Origin: an uncultured Opitutia bacterium
Lineage (GTDB): Bacteria > Verrucomicrobiota > Verrucomicrobiia > Opitutales > Opitutaceae
Assembly: GCA_937952235.1 (NCBI GenBank)
Contig: CALFZM010000349.1
Coordinates: forward strand, 1 to 55,998
Direction: 5' to 3'
Length of the DNA stretch: 55,998 nt
Shown here: in pieces, positions 1-9,720 of the stretch
Position numbering within the stretch: the stretch's first letter is position 1
Layout: each line of letters begins with the position of its first letter
The notes under the pieces: generated by a model
Database searches by the model: none
Seen by the model: only the letters and a program-made list of their open reading frames with translations
What the model was told of the DNA's origin: nothing
Program-made: the position numbers and the translations under genes

Positions 1-1
1 G

Positions 2-1543
2 GGGACGGAGGCCCCGGCGGCGACGCGCGACTGCGACGTCCTCGTCTACGGCTCGACCGCGGGCGGCGTCGCCGCCGCGATCGAGGCCGCGCGACGCGGC
101 TGCTCGGTCGTCCTGGCCTGCCCGAAGACGCACCCCGGCGGCATGCCGGCGAGCGGCCTGTCGACCACCGACTTGCGGCAGAAGGAGCTCTACGGCGGCT
201 TCGTCACCGAGTTCATCCGCGCCGTGCGCGACGATTACCTGCAGTCGCTCGGCGAATCCTCGCCCGACTGGCCGCTCGTGCGCGAGGGCTGGTTCTACGA
301 GCCGCGCGTCGCCGAGCGGGTGTTCGAACGGCTGCTGGCCGCGGCGCCGGCCCTGCAATACTGGCGCGGGCACCACCTCGTGTCGGCGGAGGTCGCGGGC
401 GGACGCGTCCGCGCGGTCGAGTTCGACGCGACCGGGGACCGGCGCACGCGCGTGACGGCCCGCACGTTCATCGACTGCACCTATGAAGGGGACCTCGCCG
501 CCGCCGCCGGCGTGCCCTATCGGGTCGGCCGCGAGTCGCGCGCGGAGCATGGCGAGTCGCTCGCGGGCATTTTCTACATGGATCACAAGCGGACAATGGA
601 GCCGCTCGATGTCCCGGGCATGGGCGCGGCGTCCCACGCGATCCAGGCATACTGTGCGCGGAGCATCTTCACGACCGACCCGCGGAAGCTCGTGCGCATC
701 GAGAAGCCGGCGAGCTACGAGACGCACCGGCCGTCGCTGCTGCCGCTGATCGACGACGTCGGGACAGGCGGGCTCAAGCTGCGCACGATCGGCGCCCCGC
801 TGCCCGGCCGGAAGTACCAGATGAACGGGCAGATTTCCCTCGCCACCTCGATCAACTGTCCGGGCGTGAGCTGGGGCTGGCCCGAGGCGGATCGGGCGCA
901 CCGCGCGGTGCTCGAGCGCTATCACGTCGAACACGCGGCGAGCTATATCTGGTTTCTCCAGAACGAACCACGACTGCCGTCGGCGCTGCGCGAGTTCTGG
1001 CGGACCGTCGGGCTGCACCGCGACGAGTTTGCCGACAACGGTCACTGGCCGTGGCAGATCTATGTGCGCCAGGCCCGGCGCATCGAAGGCCGCGCACTCG
1101 TTACGCAGCACAACTTTGTCTTCGACCCGAAACAGGGGCGCACGCCGAAGATCGCGCAGCCGATCGCGGTCGCCGACTACATGTTCGACGTGCATCCCTG
1201 CCAGGACCGGCGTTCGGCGGTGAACGGCATCCTCGAGGGCGTGATCTGGTATCCCAACCGCAAGGGTCTGGCGCGCGCCGGTCAGGTGCCGTTCGGCGCG
1301 ATGGTGCCGCGGCGGCTCGACAATCTCCTCGTGCCCGTCGCGCTGTCGAGTACCCACGTCGGGATGTCCGTGCTCCGGATGGAGCCGGTATGGATGACGA
1401 CCGGGCAGATCGCGGGCCTCGCGGCGGCGGAGGCGAAAGCGGGTGGCTTTGCCGTCGCGTCAATCGACCCCACGCCGCTGCCGGCCCGGCTCGGGCTGGA
1501 GCCCGACCCGTGGGCGAAAGGGCTGGTCACCGGAGTATCATGA
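2..1543 (+). CDS. FAD-dependent oxidoreductase, 5' end outside window
   Basis: The reading frame is already open at base 2, so the gene starts before the window; 513 residues are visible. An FAD_oxidored-type dinucleotide-binding segment (DVLVYGSTAGGVAAAIEAA, a GxxxGG variant of the Rossmann glycine motif) lies in the first 40 visible residues, followed by the conserved HPGGMPASGLSTTD segment. The C-terminal part carries the usual second FAD-contact region (LLVPVALSSTHVGMSVLRME). Relatives are abundant in Verrucomicrobia and Planctomycetes polysaccharide loci and are usually exported, but their substrates are mostly unknown. The first ATG at 143 falls inside the FAD fold and is not the true start. 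The stop overlaps the next gene's start (ATGA), so it is probably coupled to the sulfatase. A sugar-directed redox role is inference. Confidence 0.85.
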   Translation, partial: GTEAPAATRDCDVLVYGSTAGGVAAAIEAARRGCSVVLACPKTHPGGMPASGLSTTDLRQKELYGGFVTEFIRAVRDDYLQSLGESSPDWPLVREGWFYEPRVAERVFERLLAAAPALQYWRGHHLVSAEVAGGRVRAVEFDATGDRRTRVTARTFIDCTYEGDLAAAAGVPYRVGRESRAEHGESLAGIFYMDHKRTMEPLDVPGMGAASHAIQAYCARSIFTTDPRKLVRIEKPASYETHRPSLLPLIDDVGTGGLKLRTIGAPLPGRKYQMNGQISLATSINCPGVSWGWPEADRAHRAVLERYHVEHAASYIWFLQNEPRLPSALREFWRTVGLHRDEFADNGHWPWQIYVRQARRIEGRALVTQHNFVFDPKQGRTPKIAQPIAVADYMFDVHPCQDRRSAVNGILEGVIWYPNRKGLARAGQVPFGAMVPRRLDNLLVPVALSSTHVGMSVLRMEPVWMTTGQIAGLAAAEAKAGGFAVASIDPTPLPARLGLEPDPWAKGLVTGVS

Positions 1544-2970
1544 GACCCTGGCTCCTCCTCCTCGCCTTTGGCTCCGTCGGCACGATCGCCGCACCGGCGG
1601 GCGAACCGCGTCCGGCCGGCAGGCCGAATGTCATCTTCATCCTCTCCGACGACCAGGGCGCGTGGGCGATGCGCAACGCCGGCGCGACGGAGCTCGCCAC
1701 CCCGAACCTCGACCGGCTCGCACGCGAGGGCGTGAAGTTCACGAATGCGTTCGTCGCGACACCCGTCTGCTCGCCGAGCCGGATGACGTACTTCACCGGC
1801 AAGCTGCCATCGCACCACGGGCTCCAGTTTCACCTCGCCGAAAGCGCCAACGGCCGCGTCCGCTGGCTCGACGGGCACGTCACGTTCAGCGAGGTGCTGG
1901 CGGCGCACGGTTACACGGTCGGGCTTTCCGGCAAGTGGCACATGGGCGACGACCTCGCGCCGCACGCGGGCTTCAGCTACTGGCGGGTACTGCACGGGGT
2001 CCTGTTCAAGGATCCCCTCGTGGTGAAGGACGGGAAGCGCGAGCAGGTCGCCGGCTTCAAGACCGATCTCGAGGCCGACTACGCGCTCGAGTTCATCGAG
2101 CAAAACCGGGCGCGTCCATTCTGCCTCTATTGGGGGGCCAACGCTCCGCACCGCGACTACGACTTTCAGCCGGCGGAGGATCGTGCGCCCTACCGGGGCA
2201 GCACGTTCCCCTCCTTCCCGCGCAAGCCGCCGCATCCCTGGCAGAATCCCAATCCCCAGTTGATGGGGGACCACGGCAACGAAGAGAGCATGACGAGTTA
2301 CGCTGCCCTCGTGACGGGCCTCGACCGCAACCTCGGCCGGCTCCTGCGCAAGCTAGAGGAACTCGGGCTGAGGGAGAACACCCTCATCGTGTTCAGCTCC
2401 GACAACGGCTATAACACCGGGCATCACGGCGTGTGGGGCAAGGGCAGCGGCACGGTCCCGTTCAACCTGTACGAGGAATCGGTGCGCGTGCCCCTGATCT
2501 GGCACCATCCCGGCGTGATCCCCGCGGGCCGCGTGCTGGACCCGATGGTTTCGAACTACGACTTTTTTCCCACCCTGCTGGACTACCTCGGAATTCCGGT
2601 GGCGCCGGAGCCGCGGCGCATCGGGGCGAGCTACGCCGGGTTCCTCCGGGGCGGGACGGTGGCGGACTGGCGGCGATCCGTGGTCTTCGAGTACGCCTAC
2701 ATGCGGGGCATCCGAACCGAGACGATGAAGCTGGTGGAGCGCACCCCGGACTGGCCAGGCGAGGCCTACGACCTGGCACAGGACCCGGGCGAGACGCGGA
2801 ATCTGTCCCACGATCCGGCGGCGGCCGGGCGCGTCGCGGCGCTGCGGGCGGACCTTCACGGCTACTTTCGCCGGATCGGCGCACCCGAACTCGCCGAGTG
2901 GAAAACGACCACCCGGCAGAAGTTTCCCACTTACAGCACTGAACGCCTGCCGTGGTACCCGCTGCCGTGA
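1540..2970 (+). CDS. secreted sulfatase (type I, formylglycine)
   Basis: A 476-residue protein with a signal peptide (about residues 1-18) and a full sulfatase fold. It shows the N-terminal metal-binding pair VIFILSDDQG (D37, D38) and the activation signature CSPSR, with C77 as the residue converted to formylglycine. SGKWHMG, an SSDNG metal-site segment and a C-terminal LYDLxxDPGET-type segment (here AYDLAQDPGETRNLS) follow. The family removes sulfate esters from glycans, in the periplasm or outside the cell. The start at 1540 overlaps the upstream FAD gene stop by ATGA, and the leader is hydrophobic from this Met, so the longer in-frame extension back to 1051 is rejected. The genes on either side imply a sulfated polysaccharide substrate; the exact linkage cannot be told. 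Confidence 0.93.
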   Translation: MRPWLLLLAFGSVGTIAAPAGEPRPAGRPNVIFILSDDQGAWAMRNAGATELATPNLDRLAREGVKFTNAFVATPVCSPSRMTYFTGKLPSHHGLQFHLAESANGRVRWLDGHVTFSEVLAAHGYTVGLSGKWHMGDDLAPHAGFSYWRVLHGVLFKDPLVVKDGKREQVAGFKTDLEADYALEFIEQNRARPFCLYWGANAPHRDYDFQPAEDRAPYRGSTFPSFPRKPPHPWQNPNPQLMGDHGNEESMTSYAALVTGLDRNLGRLLRKLEELGLRENTLIVFSSDNGYNTGHHGVWGKGSGTVPFNLYEESVRVPLIWHHPGVIPAGRVLDPMVSNYDFFPTLLDYLGIPVAPEPRRIGASYAGFLRGGTVADWRRSVVFEYAYMRGIRTETMKLVERTPDWPGEAYDLAQDPGETRNLSHDPAAAGRVAALRADLHGYFRRIGAPELAEWKTTTRQKFPTYSTERLPWYPLP

Positions 2971-2996
2971 CCGTCCACCCCGCTCCCTCTCTTCCC

Positions 2997-5900
2997 ATGC
3001 TCCGACGCCTCGCCCCCTTCTCCGCCTTGTGCCTCGCCGCCGTCCTGGCCACCGCATCTGAGGTCAGGATACACGGCGTGCAGCCCACCGTGCTCTTCCC
3101 GAACGCGGAGCCGCTGGCGCAGATCGCCTGGCTCGACGTCGAGAACGCCTCGGGCGCGCCCCGTGCCTGCACGCTCGTCGTGACCGTCGGCGGCGCCGCG
3201 GCGGGCCAGCCGCAACCCCTTTCCCTGCCGCCGGGGCGCTCCAAGCAGGACGTGCTCGTCCCCGATCTCGCCGCGCCCGCGGAGGTCGTGGTCGAGGTGC
3301 GCGACGGCGCGACGGTGCTCGCCCGCACGGCGCGCCCCTGGGTGCCGCAGCGCAAGTGGAAGGTGCATATCGTGAAATCCTCCCACCAGGACATCGGCTA
3401 CGAGGATTACCTGTGGGTGAAGCAGAAGGAGATCGCCGATTTCATCGAGGTGGGCCGCCGGATCAGCGCGCCCCCGCCGCCGGCGAAGGGCGGCCGGATC
3501 GGGTATCGCTACTGGCAGGAGACGCTGCTGTTCCCGCGTTACTACGCCGAGGAGCGCGGCGAGCCGGCGTTGCGCGAGCTGATCGAGAACGCCGTGAAGC
3601 CCGGCACGCTGCCGATGGCCGGTGCCGTCAACGGGGCGCACCTGCATTGGATGGACTACGAGGAACTCGCGCGTTTTGGCTACTCCGCGCGGCGCGATTA
3701 CAAGGACCGCTTCGGCCTCGATCTCGACACGGTCTCGATCGTCGACAACCCCAGCTTCTCGTGGTCGTCCGCGCAGTCGCTCGCCGAATCCGGCTTCAAG
3801 TACGCGGTGCGGTTTGGCCAGCAGTGGCGCTCGGGCGGGAACAACGACTATGCCACCACGAAGCTTCCCGCGGTCTTCTGGTGGGAGGGCCCGGACCAGG
3901 TCAGCCGGATCCTCTTCGGCTGGCGCTCGCACTACCGGATCGACTTCTGGTTCGGGCACACCGACCGCGCCACCGCCAGCATGGACGACTTCGGCCGCAG
4001 CAGCGTCCAGCAGGAGCTCATGGCCATCCAGGACGGCTCCAAGCTCGGGCCCTATCCCTGGGACGCCGTGCTGGTGCCGAACTACAAGGATCACGAGACG
4101 CCGCTCTGGGACAACCGCGCCCTCACGCAGTGGCGCGCGAAGTACCGCTACCCGGACCTCCGGGTCTCGGATCCGCGCGACTTCATGGTGTACATGGAGA
4201 AGACCTACGGCAGCGAACTGCCGGTGCTTTCGGGCGACCTGAACAACTTCTCCGCCGACTACGCGGCGATCGATCCCGAGGCGCAGGGCTGGAAACGGCG
4301 CGCGGCGCGCGTGCTTCCGTTCGCCGAAGGCCTGGGCGCCGTGGCGAGTGCGATCCTGCCCGGTTACCTGACGTCGACGCGCGAGGTGGAGCTGGCGTAC
4401 CAGCGGATGCACGACTTCGACGAGCACAGCTGGCCGACGAGTCCGCCGGCCGGTCCGGTGCACAAGTTCAACGCGCAGTGGGGCAAGCGGCTCGAGGGCA
4501 GACGGGCGCTGATGGACGCCGAAACCCAGCTCGGTCGTTCCCTCGCCGCCGTCGCCGGGCAGATCCCGACGGGCCCGGCGCGCGAGCTGGCGGTCTTCAA
4601 CCCGCTCGGTCATGCGCGCACCGATGTCGTCTTCGTGAGCGACGCGCTCGCGGGGCTGGTCGATGCGGACACCGGCGCGGCCGTGCCGGTCCAGCAGCTC
4701 GCGACGGGCGAGACCGTATTCGTGGCGCAAAACGTGCCCGCCTTCGGCTACAAGACCTACCGGCTGGCGGAAGCGGGCCCGCGGGCGGGAGCCGCCGCCG
4801 GCAGCGCCCTGCGCGCCGCGGGGAACACGCTGGAGAACGAATTCTACACGATCACCTTCGATCTCGCGAGCGGGGCGGTGAGGAGCATTCGCGACCGCCA
4901 GCTCGACCGCGAGCTGGTCGACCCGGCGGCGCCCTACCAGTTCAACCAGGTCGTGCGCGTCGCGAAGAAGGCGAAGGAGTCGCTGGCCGGCGAGAACTAC
5001 GCCCCCCGCTCCGGCGCGACGCTCGCCGCCAGTGCCGGGCCGCTCGCGGCGGAGATCGTCGCGACCTTCCAGGACGCGAGGCTCGGCGACGCCGCGGTGC
5101 GGCAGACGGTGCGCTTGTTCGCCGGGGTGAAGCGAATCGACGTCGTCAACGACCTCCGGCACGTCGGCTCGCTCCACACCACGCAGCACACCGACCGCTA
5201 CCGGGAGAACATCTTCTACGCCTTCCCGCTCCAGGTGGAGAAGTTCACCGCGCGCGCCGAGTATGCCGGCGGCGTGGTGCGGCCCCATGCCGACCAGCTC
5301 CGCTGGGGGTCCCACGACTATCTCTCGCCCAACCGCTGGGTCGATGTGCGCAACGCCGATTACGGCGTGACGATGGCGCTGCACAACGCGCCCGTCGTCC
5401 ACTTCGGCGAGATCCGCTACAACCAGCTCTCGGTCGACTACAGCCCGCAGCGCTCGCATCTCTACAGCTACGCGTGGTCGAACCGGATGGCCGGACTTTC
5501 CCACCTCAACGCCGATGACCTGAACGCGCGCCTCGCGTATTCGTTTACCTCGCACGCCGGCGAGTGGAGCGGCGGCGCGACCACGCGCTTCGGCTGGGCG
5601 GTGGCGAGTCCGCTGGAAACCCGCGTGCTGCCGGCCGGGCAGAAGGGTTCCCTTCCAGCGAAAGCCGCGTCGTTCCTCTCGCTCGACGCCCCGAACGTCC
5701 ACCTCACGGTCCTGAAGGAGTCGAATCAGCCCGGCCGGGGCTGGATCGTCCGGCTGATCGAGACCGAGGGAAAGGCGGTCAGCGCCACGGTCGACGTCGC
5801 GCGCTTTCCCGTCGATCGCGCGGCGCTCTGCGACCTGGTGGAGAACGACGACCGGCCGCTCGAGGTGAAGGGCGGCAAGGTGACCGTGCCTGTGCGCGCG

Positions 5901-6545
5901 TTCGGGTTCGCGACCGTGCGCCTGTTCGCGGGGGACGCGCCGGCCGCGGCCGGCCCGGTGACGGCGGCGTCCGTGGCGGACGACCGCGTGACGCTGCGCT
6001 GGTCGCCGGTCGCGGGTGCGATCGGGTACAACGTGTTCCGCAGCGTCGATCCGGCGACGCCGCCGACCGCGCACACGCTCGTCGGTCGCGCGACCGGGCC
6101 GGAGTTCACCGATGCCGGTTTGAACCTCGATACGTCCTATCACTACCACGTCGCGGCGGTGGGCCGGGGGAACATGCAGGGCAAACCGTCGCCGGCGTTG
6201 CCGGTGCAGACCTCGACCCGCAACCTGGCGCCGCCGTCGCGGCTGCTGGAGCTTGATATCGTGCGCGATTCGTCCGAGCGGCTCATGATCTGCTGGCGCA
6301 AGGCGCCGGAATCGGATGTGGCGCGCTATCTCGTCTTCCGCGGCGACCGGCCCGACTTCGACGTGGCGGGGATGAAGCCGGTGGCCGTCGTGCGGCCGAG
6401 CGGGTTCTACCTGGAGCATGTCTTCGATGCGGGCCTGAAGCCGGGCACGACCTATCACTACCGCGTGCTGCCCGAGGACTGGGCGGGCAACCGTCAGCCG
6501 GAGTCGCGGGTCGCCACCGCCACCACCCCGACGGCTGCGCCGTAA
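2997..6545 (+). CDS. GH38-type alpha-mannosidase-like glycosidase with two FN3 domains
   Basis: An 1182-residue secreted protein; the start at 2997 gives a good signal peptide (about residues 1-20). After an N-terminal beta-rich region (about 20-115), a GH38-like catalytic barrel begins at HIVKSSHQDIGYEDY, where SSHQD corresponds to the metal-binding H-x-D of family 38. A helical segment and a long beta-sandwich follow, with the hallmarks AVFNPLGHARTDVV, NVPAFGYKTY and LENEFYTITFD. Two fibronectin type III modules close the protein (about residues 990-1075 and 1080-1180). GH38 enzymes cleave alpha-mannosidic bonds with Zn or Ca; this divergent branch could act on another sugar, so specificity is open. 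It lies 26 bases after the sulfatase, in the same operon. FN3 tails usually act as spacers or carbohydrate-proximal linkers in secreted enzymes. Confidence 0.8.
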   Translation: MLRRLAPFSALCLAAVLATASEVRIHGVQPTVLFPNAEPLAQIAWLDVENASGAPRACTLVVTVGGAAAGQPQPLSLPPGRSKQDVLVPDLAAPAEVVVEVRDGATVLARTARPWVPQRKWKVHIVKSSHQDIGYEDYLWVKQKEIADFIEVGRRISAPPPPAKGGRIGYRYWQETLLFPRYYAEERGEPALRELIENAVKPGTLPMAGAVNGAHLHWMDYEELARFGYSARRDYKDRFGLDLDTVSIVDNPSFSWSSAQSLAESGFKYAVRFGQQWRSGGNNDYATTKLPAVFWWEGPDQVSRILFGWRSHYRIDFWFGHTDRATASMDDFGRSSVQQELMAIQDGSKLGPYPWDAVLVPNYKDHETPLWDNRALTQWRAKYRYPDLRVSDPRDFMVYMEKTYGSELPVLSGDLNNFSADYAAIDPEAQGWKRRAARVLPFAEGLGAVASAILPGYLTSTREVELAYQRMHDFDEHSWPTSPPAGPVHKFNAQWGKRLEGRRALMDAETQLGRSLAAVAGQIPTGPARELAVFNPLGHARTDVVFVSDALAGLVDADTGAAVPVQQLATGETVFVAQNVPAFGYKTYRLAEAGPRAGAAAGSALRAAGNTLENEFYTITFDLASGAVRSIRDRQLDRELVDPAAPYQFNQVVRVAKKAKESLAGENYAPRSGATLAASAGPLAAEIVATFQDARLGDAAVRQTVRLFAGVKRIDVVNDLRHVGSLHTTQHTDRYRENIFYAFPLQVEKFTARAEYAGGVVRPHADQLRWGSHDYLSPNRWVDVRNADYGVTMALHNAPVVHFGEIRYNQLSVDYSPQRSHLYSYAWSNRMAGLSHLNADDLNARLAYSFTSHAGEWSGGATTRFGWAVASPLETRVLPAGQKGSLPAKAASFLSLDAPNVHLTVLKESNQPGRGWIVRLIETEGKAVSATVDVARFPVDRAALCDLVENDDRPLEVKGGKVTVPVRAFGFATVRLFAGDAPAAAGPVTAASVADDRVTLRWSPVAGAIGYNVFRSVDPATPPTAHTLVGRATGPEFTDAGLNLDTSYHYHVAAVGRGNMQGKPSPALPVQTSTRNLAPPSRLLELDIVRDSSERLMICWRKAPESDVARYLVFRGDRPDFDVAGMKPVAVVRPSGFYLEHVFDAGLKPGTTYHYRVLPEDWAGNRQPESRVATATTPTAAP

Positions 6546-6587
6546 GCGCCCGCGACCCGGGCGACCCTTCATTCCCGATCCGACGTC

Positions 6588-7865
6588 ATGATTCTCAGCA
6601 CCCTCGATGGACAAACCTACGACGTGATCGTGTGCGGCGCCGGCAGTGCCGGCGTGGCAGCGGCCTGCAGCGCGGCGCGCGCTGGCGCACGGACCCTGCT
6701 GCTCGAGCGGCACGGCTTCGGTGGCGGCATCCTGACTGCGGCGATGATCCACACCTTCGACGCGATCAAGAGCTGCGTGGACTACGACGTCGAAGTCGTC
6801 GGCGGCTTCGCGCGCGAATTGCTCGACGAGATCGCGGCGCTCGGTGGCTCGGCGACGCCGGATAATCCGCCGGAGGCGCTGACGATCCATCCCGAGATCC
6901 AGAAAGTGGCCGTTGACCGGCTGCTGGCCCGGGCCGGGGTGACGACGCTGTATCACGCGCACGTGTGCGACGTCCTGCGCGACGGCCGCCGGGTGGCGGG
7001 CGTGGAGGTGGCGCTGCGCGACGGCCGCGCCCGCTTCCGGGCTGGGCTGGTGATCGATGGCACCGGCGACGCGGAGATTGCGTTCTACGCGGGCGCGCCC
7101 TACGCGCTCTCGCCGGAGCTGCAGGCGCTCACGTATCACTTCCGGCTCGGCAACGTCGATCCGCGGCCGAGCTGGAAGCAGTGGGAGGAGATCATGGGCC
7201 GGGCGCTGCAGGCGGCGCACGCCCGCGGCGAGGTCAAGGTGTTCGGCGGGCCGTGGGTTATCCGGCTTGCGGACGGAGAGATCTCGGTGAACTCCACGCG
7301 CGTGTACGGCAACCCGGTCGACCCGGTGCAGCTCTCCGCGGCGGAGGTCGAGGGCCGGGCCCAGATGCTGGTGCTGTGGAACGTGCTCCGGCGCGATGTG
7401 GTGGAGCTGCGCGACAGCTACATCCTCTCGGGCGCGTCGCAGCTGCACATCCGCGAGAGCCGGATCATCGACGGCGAGTATCAGCTGACCGAGGACGACA
7501 TCGCGCGCGGCACGCGTTTCCCGGACAGCATCGCGATCGGCGCCTGGCCGGTTGACATCCATCCCGCGAACGGCGCGGTGGGAGTGCATCCGCACAAGGA
7601 GAACCCGCCGCTGCCTTACGAGATCCCCTTTCGCTGTCTTATCCCGCGTGATGTCGACGGTCTGCTTGTCGCCGGCAAACCCATCTCGACCACGCACCGT
7701 GCGCACGGCTCCACGCGCGTGCCCGGCACGTCGCTCGCGACCGGCCAGGCTGCGGGCGTCGCCGCCGCGCTGATCGTGCGCGGGCGGCTGGCCGTCCGGA
7801 CGCTCCCCACGTCCGCGCTGCAGGCGGCGCTCCGGTCCGCCTCGGCTCAGGTCTCCCTCTCATGA
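6588..7865 (+). CDS. FAD-dependent oxidoreductase
   Basis: A 425-residue FAD_oxidored-family enzyme. The Rossmann motif is canonical (CGAGSAG, G17-x-G19-x-x-G22), followed by the family segment ERHGFGGGILTAAMIHTFD and a C-terminal FAD-contact block (DGLLVAGKPISTTHRAHGSTRV). Unlike the first FAD gene of the operon it has no signal peptide, so it is probably cytoplasmic. It could oxidise an imported sugar or sugar-derived alcohol; the substrate is not evident. The start at 6588 gives the Rossmann fold immediately after a short lead. Its stop overlaps the next start by four bases (ATGA), showing that the translationally coupled order of the operon continues here. Confidence 0.88.
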   Translation: MILSTLDGQTYDVIVCGAGSAGVAAACSAARAGARTLLLERHGFGGGILTAAMIHTFDAIKSCVDYDVEVVGGFARELLDEIAALGGSATPDNPPEALTIHPEIQKVAVDRLLARAGVTTLYHAHVCDVLRDGRRVAGVEVALRDGRARFRAGLVIDGTGDAEIAFYAGAPYALSPELQALTYHFRLGNVDPRPSWKQWEEIMGRALQAAHARGEVKVFGGPWVIRLADGEISVNSTRVYGNPVDPVQLSAAEVEGRAQMLVLWNVLRRDVVELRDSYILSGASQLHIRESRIIDGEYQLTEDDIARGTRFPDSIAIGAWPVDIHPANGAVGVHPHKENPPLPYEIPFRCLIPRDVDGLLVAGKPISTTHRAHGSTRVPGTSLATGQAAGVAAALIVRGRLAVRTLPTSALQAALRSASAQVSLS

Positions 7866-8455
7866 GGCGCAGGCTCCCGTGGCTGCTGTTCGCGGTGGGG
7901 CTGGGCGCCGCAGCGTGGGCCGAAGAGGTCGCCCGCCCCGCCGTCCTCCTTCGGTGTGTCGGCGACCTGAAACCGCTGCTCGGCCGCTACGGCGACGGGC
8001 GCGTGCGGAGTCCGGACATTGACCGGCTGGCCGCAGAGGGCGTCACGTTCGAGCGCGCTTACTGCAAAGCGACCAACTTCAAGGAGGCGGCGAGAATCCC
8101 GTTGATCGTGCGCCTGCCCGGCGGGAAGCGTGCGTCGGCGCGGACGGAGGCGTTGGTGGAGTCGGTCGACCTTTTCCCGACGCTGACGGAGCTGGCCGGG
8201 CTCAAGTCTCCGGCCGTGCCGCATCTGCCCGAGGGCCGCCGTTTCGCCGCGGTGTTGCGCGACCCGGCGCCGGCGGGGCGGGACGCGGTGGTTCACAGCT
8301 TCGCGCGCACGCCGCCACGCCATGGACAGCGCATCGCCCACGCCGCCCACGCCGCCCGCACGGCACGATACCGGCTGGTGGAATGGCGCGACCCGGGTTC
8401 GGCGTCGGAGACCGCGCACCGGCCGCAGGTTAAATCCCGGGAGGCCCGGCCGTGA
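7862..8455 (+). pseudogene. internally deleted sulfatase remnant
   Basis: A 197-residue open frame that joins two distant parts of a sulfatase. Residues 1-20 are a signal peptide. Residues up to about 68 match the sulfatase N-terminus (LKPLLGRYGD, SPDIDRLAAEGVTFERAYC). From about 69 the frame jumps to the C-terminal half (ATNFKEAARIPLIVRLPGG, ESVDLFPTLTELAGL). The CxPSR activation site and most of the catalytic core, normally several hundred residues, are missing. The usual VDDL metal pair reads VGDL, a second lesion. The frame is nevertheless intact, and both ends still overlap their neighbours (ATGA with the FAD gene, GTGA with the transporter). It cannot be an active sulfatase; it may persist to keep translational coupling. 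The last 50 residues look degraded. Confidence 0.85.
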
Positions 8456-9720
8456 GCGCCGCCGAACCGCGCCGCCGGTACACGACGATCCGCTGGTGGA
8501 TCGTCGGGCTGCTGTTTCTCGCCACCGTCATCAACTACATCGACCGCCAGACGCTCTCGATCCTGAGCGCGACCTTGCGGGAGGAGCTGAAGCTCACGGA
8601 CAAGGACTACGCCAACGCGGTGTCCGCGTTCCTGTTCTCGTACCTGATCATGTACACCGTGTCGGGCCGGTTGATCGACCGCTACGGCGTCCGGCTGGGG
8701 GTGAGCGTGTGCATCGTATGGTGGTCGATCGCGGCGATGCTCACCGCGCTGGCGCGCGGCCCGCTCAGCCTGGCGTTCTTCCGCGGCCTGCTCGGCATCG
8801 GCGAGCCCGGCATCTTTCCCGCGGGCGTGAAGGCTTGCGGCGAATGGTTTCCACGGAAATCGCGCGCGCTCGCCACGGGAATCTTTTCCTCCGGCAGCGC
8901 GGTCGGCGCGATCATCGCGGCGCCCCTGATTGCCTGGCTGACCTTGAAGTTCGGCTGGCAGATGGCGTTCGTGATTCCCGGCGCGCTCGGCCTGCTGTGG
9001 CTGCCGCTCTGGCTGAAGGTCTACCGGCACCCGGCGCGGCATCCCGCCGTGGCTCCGGCCGACCTGGCGCAGCTCGAGCTCGACGCGCCGGGCGCGCCGC
9101 AGCCGCGCTGGCGCGACGTGCTCGCGAAGCGCCATGTGTGGGGCCTGGTGGCGTCGCGGTTGTTCAGCGATCCGGTGTGGTTCTTCTATCTCTTCTGGCT
9201 GCCGGACTACCTGCAGCGGATCCGGCACCTCAGTCTCGCGGAGATCGGGCTCTATGCGTGGATCCCGTTTCTCTTCGCCGACCTCGGCAACGTCCTCGGC
9301 GGGATGGCCTCGGACGCCCTGATCCGCCGCGGCTGGCCGGCGGTGCGCGCGCGGGTGGCGGTGCTCGCGAGTGTCGCGCTCCTCGCGCCCCTGGGAGCGA
9401 TGGTCGGGTTCCTCGAGTCGACCGCCGCGGCGATCGGGGTCACGTGCATGATCACGTTCCTCTGCCAGGCTTGGTCGACCAACATCGCGACCCTTTCCGC
9501 CGACGTCACGGAGCGCAATGAAACCGGTACCGTCATGGGCATGATGGGCAGCGCGGGCAGCGCGATGGGGCTGGTGTTCGCGCAGATCCTCGGCTTCGCG
9601 ATCTCGACCTTCGGCTATGCATCGGCGTTCGTGATGGCCGCCTGCCTGCACCCGCTGGCGCTGCTGACGCTGTTTCTCTTCCTTCGTCCGCGACTGCGGC
9701 GCGGCGATGCCCCGGTATGA
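8452..9720 (+). CDS. MFS transporter, anion:cation symporter (hexuronate-like) type
   Basis: A 422-residue membrane protein with about 12 hydrophobic segments. The N-terminus has the ACS/ExuT-type pattern: TM1 ends in VINYIDRQTLSI, and the loop between TM2 and TM3 reads SGRLIDRYGVRLG, the MFS signature. GEPGIFPAGVKACGEWFP and the TM7-8 region are also typical of this family, which imports hexuronates, aldonates and related organic anions. The GTG start at 8452 overlaps the remnant's stop (GTGA). Its place between exported degradative enzymes and a secreted esterase/YesU-like protein suggests uptake of an acidic sugar released from the glycan. Substrate assignment is inference. Confidence 0.88.
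   Translation: MSAAEPRRRYTTIRWWIVGLLFLATVINYIDRQTLSILSATLREELKLTDKDYANAVSAFLFSYLIMYTVSGRLIDRYGVRLGVSVCIVWWSIAAMLTALARGPLSLAFFRGLLGIGEPGIFPAGVKACGEWFPRKSRALATGIFSSGSAVGAIIAAPLIAWLTLKFGWQMAFVIPGALGLLWLPLWLKVYRHPARHPAVAPADLAQLELDAPGAPQPRWRDVLAKRHVWGLVASRLFSDPVWFFYLFWLPDYLQRIRHLSLAEIGLYAWIPFLFADLGNVLGGMASDALIRRGWPAVRARVAVLASVALLAPLGAMVGFLESTAAAIGVTCMITFLCQAWSTNIATLSADVTERNETGTVMGMMGSAGSAMGLVFAQILGFAISTFGYASAFVMAACLHPLALLTLFLFLRPRLRRGDAPV

Noticed and set aside
2931..7706. 1591-residue open frame on the minus strand, and similar long ones at 9615-12119, 18397-22065, 22062-24728 and 54126-55988
   Set aside because: Arg/His/Ala-rich translations with no domain patterns, lying opposite well-supported genes. 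They are GC-rich codon shadows.
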